From JAOADN01 sp046155885 (GTDB lineage: Bacteria > Pseudomonadota > Alphaproteobacteria > Rhodobacterales > Rhodobacteraceae), in NCBI GenBank assembly GCA_046155885.1, contig JBJXFU010000072.1:1-14005 (forward strand): a stretch of 14,005 bases of DNA, given 5' to 3'. Under the pieces are notes generated by a model. That model had not been told where the DNA came from. It was given only the letters and a program-made list of their open reading frames with translations, and ran no database searches. Of this stretch, positions 12,873-14,005 are shown one piece after another (within the stretch, counting starts at the first letter, position 1; every line of letters begins with the position of its first letter). The position numbers were made by a program, and so were the translations under genes.

Positions 12873-14005
12873 ATGATCCCGGTCCGCAGCCACGAAGGCG
12901 CCCGCGTCGCCGTCCTCGGCCTCGGCCGCTCCGGCCTCTCGGCCGCCCGCGCGCTGGCCGCCGGCGGCGCCGCGCCGCTCCTGTGGGACGACAGCCCCGA
13001 GGCCCGCGCCCGGGCCGAGGCGCAGGGCATGACGCTCACCGACCTGACCCGCGACGCCGCCTGGGAAAACCTCGCCCTCCTCGTCACCTCGCCCGGCATC
13101 CCCCACCTCTACCCCGCGCCCCACCCGCTGATCGCCAGGGCCCTCGACCGCGGCATCCCCGTCGACAACGACATCGGGCTTTTCTTCCGTTCCCTCGCCA
13201 CCCCCGACTGGGACCAGTTCGGAACCCCCCCCAAGGTCGTCGCCGTCACCGGCTCGAACGGCAAGTCCACCACCACCGCGCTCATCCACCACATCCTCAC
13301 CCATGCCGGCCGGCCCGCGCAGATGGCCGGCAACATCGGTCGCGGGGTTCTCGACCTCGACCCGCCCGGCGACGGCGAGGCGATCGTGCTGGAGCTCTCC
13401 TCCTACCAGACCGAACTCGCCCGCGCCCTGACCCCCGACATCGCGGTCTTCACCAACCTGACGCCCGACCACCTTTCCCGCCACGGCGGGCAGGGCGGCT
13501 ATTTCGCCGCCAAGGCCCGGCTCTTCACCGAAGGCGGCCCCGACCGCGCGGTGATCGGGGTGGATGAACCCGAAGGCCGCTTCCTCGCCGGCGCGGTGGG
13601 GCAGGGGCCCGACGACGCCCGGGTGATCCGCGTCTCGTCGGGGCAGAAACTCGAGGGTTTCGGCTGGTCGGTCTTCGCGCGCAAAGGCTTCCTCGCGGAA
13701 TGGCGCAAGGGCCGGCAGGTGGCCTCGGTCGATCTGCGCGGGGTGACGGGCCTGCCCGGCGCGCACAATCACCAGAACGCCTGCGCGGCCTACGCCGCGG
13801 CCCGGGCGCTCGGCCTCGCTCCGAAGGCCATCGAAGAGGCGTTCCACACCTTCCGGGGCCTGCCCCACCGCAGCCAGACGATCCTCGATCGGGGCGGCGT
13901 CCGCTTCGTCAACGACAGCAAGGCCACCAACGCCGACAGCGCGGCGAAGGCGCTGCAGGCCTTCCCCCGCATCCGCTGGATCGCCGGGGGCCTGGGCAAA
14001 GAGGG
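12873..14005 (+). CDS. murD: MurD, UDP-MurNAc-L-alanine:D-glutamate ligase, 5' part
   Basis: The first 377 residues of a Mur ligase that adds D-glutamate to UDP-MurNAc-L-Ala; the window ends before the stop (a full protein would be about 460 aa). The N-terminal Rossmann-like domain opens with VAVLGLGRSGLSAARAL. The P-loop is GSNGKST (residues 127-133), then AGNIGRG, ELSSYQTE, FTNLTPDHLSRHG, the MurD-typical LPGAHNHQNACAAYAAA, GLPHR, and FVNDSKATN at the start of the C-terminal domain. No break is seen. ATG at 12873 has GGGAG 7 nt upstream, a better ribosome site than most genes of the cluster. Combined with the 176-bp gap before it, this suggests independent translation initiation and perhaps its own promoter. 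Confidence 0.96.
   Translation, partial: MIPVRSHEGARVAVLGLGRSGLSAARALAAGGAAPLLWDDSPEARARAEAQGMTLTDLTRDAAWENLALLVTSPGIPHLYPAPHPLIARALDRGIPVDNDIGLFFRSLATPDWDQFGTPPKVVAVTGSNGKSTTTALIHHILTHAGRPAQMAGNIGRGVLDLDPPGDGEAIVLELSSYQTELARALTPDIAVFTNLTPDHLSRHGGQGGYFAAKARLFTEGGPDRAVIGVDEPEGRFLAGAVGQGPDDARVIRVSSGQKLEGFGWSVFARKGFLAEWRKGRQVASVDLRGVTGLPGAHNHQNACAAYAAARALGLAPKAIEEAFHTFRGLPHRSQTILDRGGVRFVNDSKATNADSAAKALQAFPRIRWIAGGLGKE

Overview
This high-GC window carries a conserved chromosomal region typical of an alphaproteobacterium of the Rhodobacterales (Rhodobacter/Paracoccus-like). Three things point there: the order of the division and cell wall (dcw) genes, a small DUF1127 gene followed by tandem hairpins with CCUCCUCCC loops, and an mraZ leader containing an intrinsic terminator, as described for the UpsM small RNA of Rhodobacter sphaeroides. 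The taxonomic call is inference from gene content; I ran no searches.

Left part (1-2460): the 3' end of a UvrD/PcrA-type helicase gene (+) converges on a GNAT acetyltransferase gene (-). Further right on the minus strand lies a stress-RNA locus: a 71-aa DUF1127 protein (1997-2212) followed 7 nt after its stop by six GC-rich hairpins (1693-1989), each with an anti-Shine-Dalgarno motif in its loop. By spacing they group into three two-hairpin units of about 80 nt, matching the CcsR/'cuckoo' RNA family. A seventh hairpin of the same kind lies just upstream of the DUF1127 start.

Middle (2459-4783): an Mrp/ApbC iron-sulfur carrier ATPase gene (+), then about 1.26 kb without a convincing protein gene. 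The first 500 bases of that gap (3553-4045) are full of inverted repeats, including two interleaved (pseudoknot-like) pairs and a perfect 18-bp palindrome. They may be an undescribed structured RNA or a dispersed repeat. The last 260 bases hold the probable mraZ leader with a strong intrinsic terminator (4686-4729), a candidate UpsM-like small RNA.

Right part (4784-14005): the dcw cluster, all on the plus strand: mraZ (TTG start), rsmH, ftsL, ftsI, murE, murF, mraY and murD (cut by the window end). MurE, MurF and MurD build the UDP-MurNAc-pentapeptide, MraY transfers it to undecaprenyl phosphate (lipid I), and FtsI cross-links septal peptidoglycan with FtsL as a divisome partner. RsmH methylates 16S rRNA and MraZ is the cluster's regulator. 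Most junctions are tight (3, 1, -1 and 0 bp). The exceptions are murE-murF (193 bp) and mraY-murD (176 bp), which hold palindromic elements, and a shorter ftsI-murE gap (46 bp) with a hairpin. The named enzymes keep their catalytic motifs and I see no broken gene.
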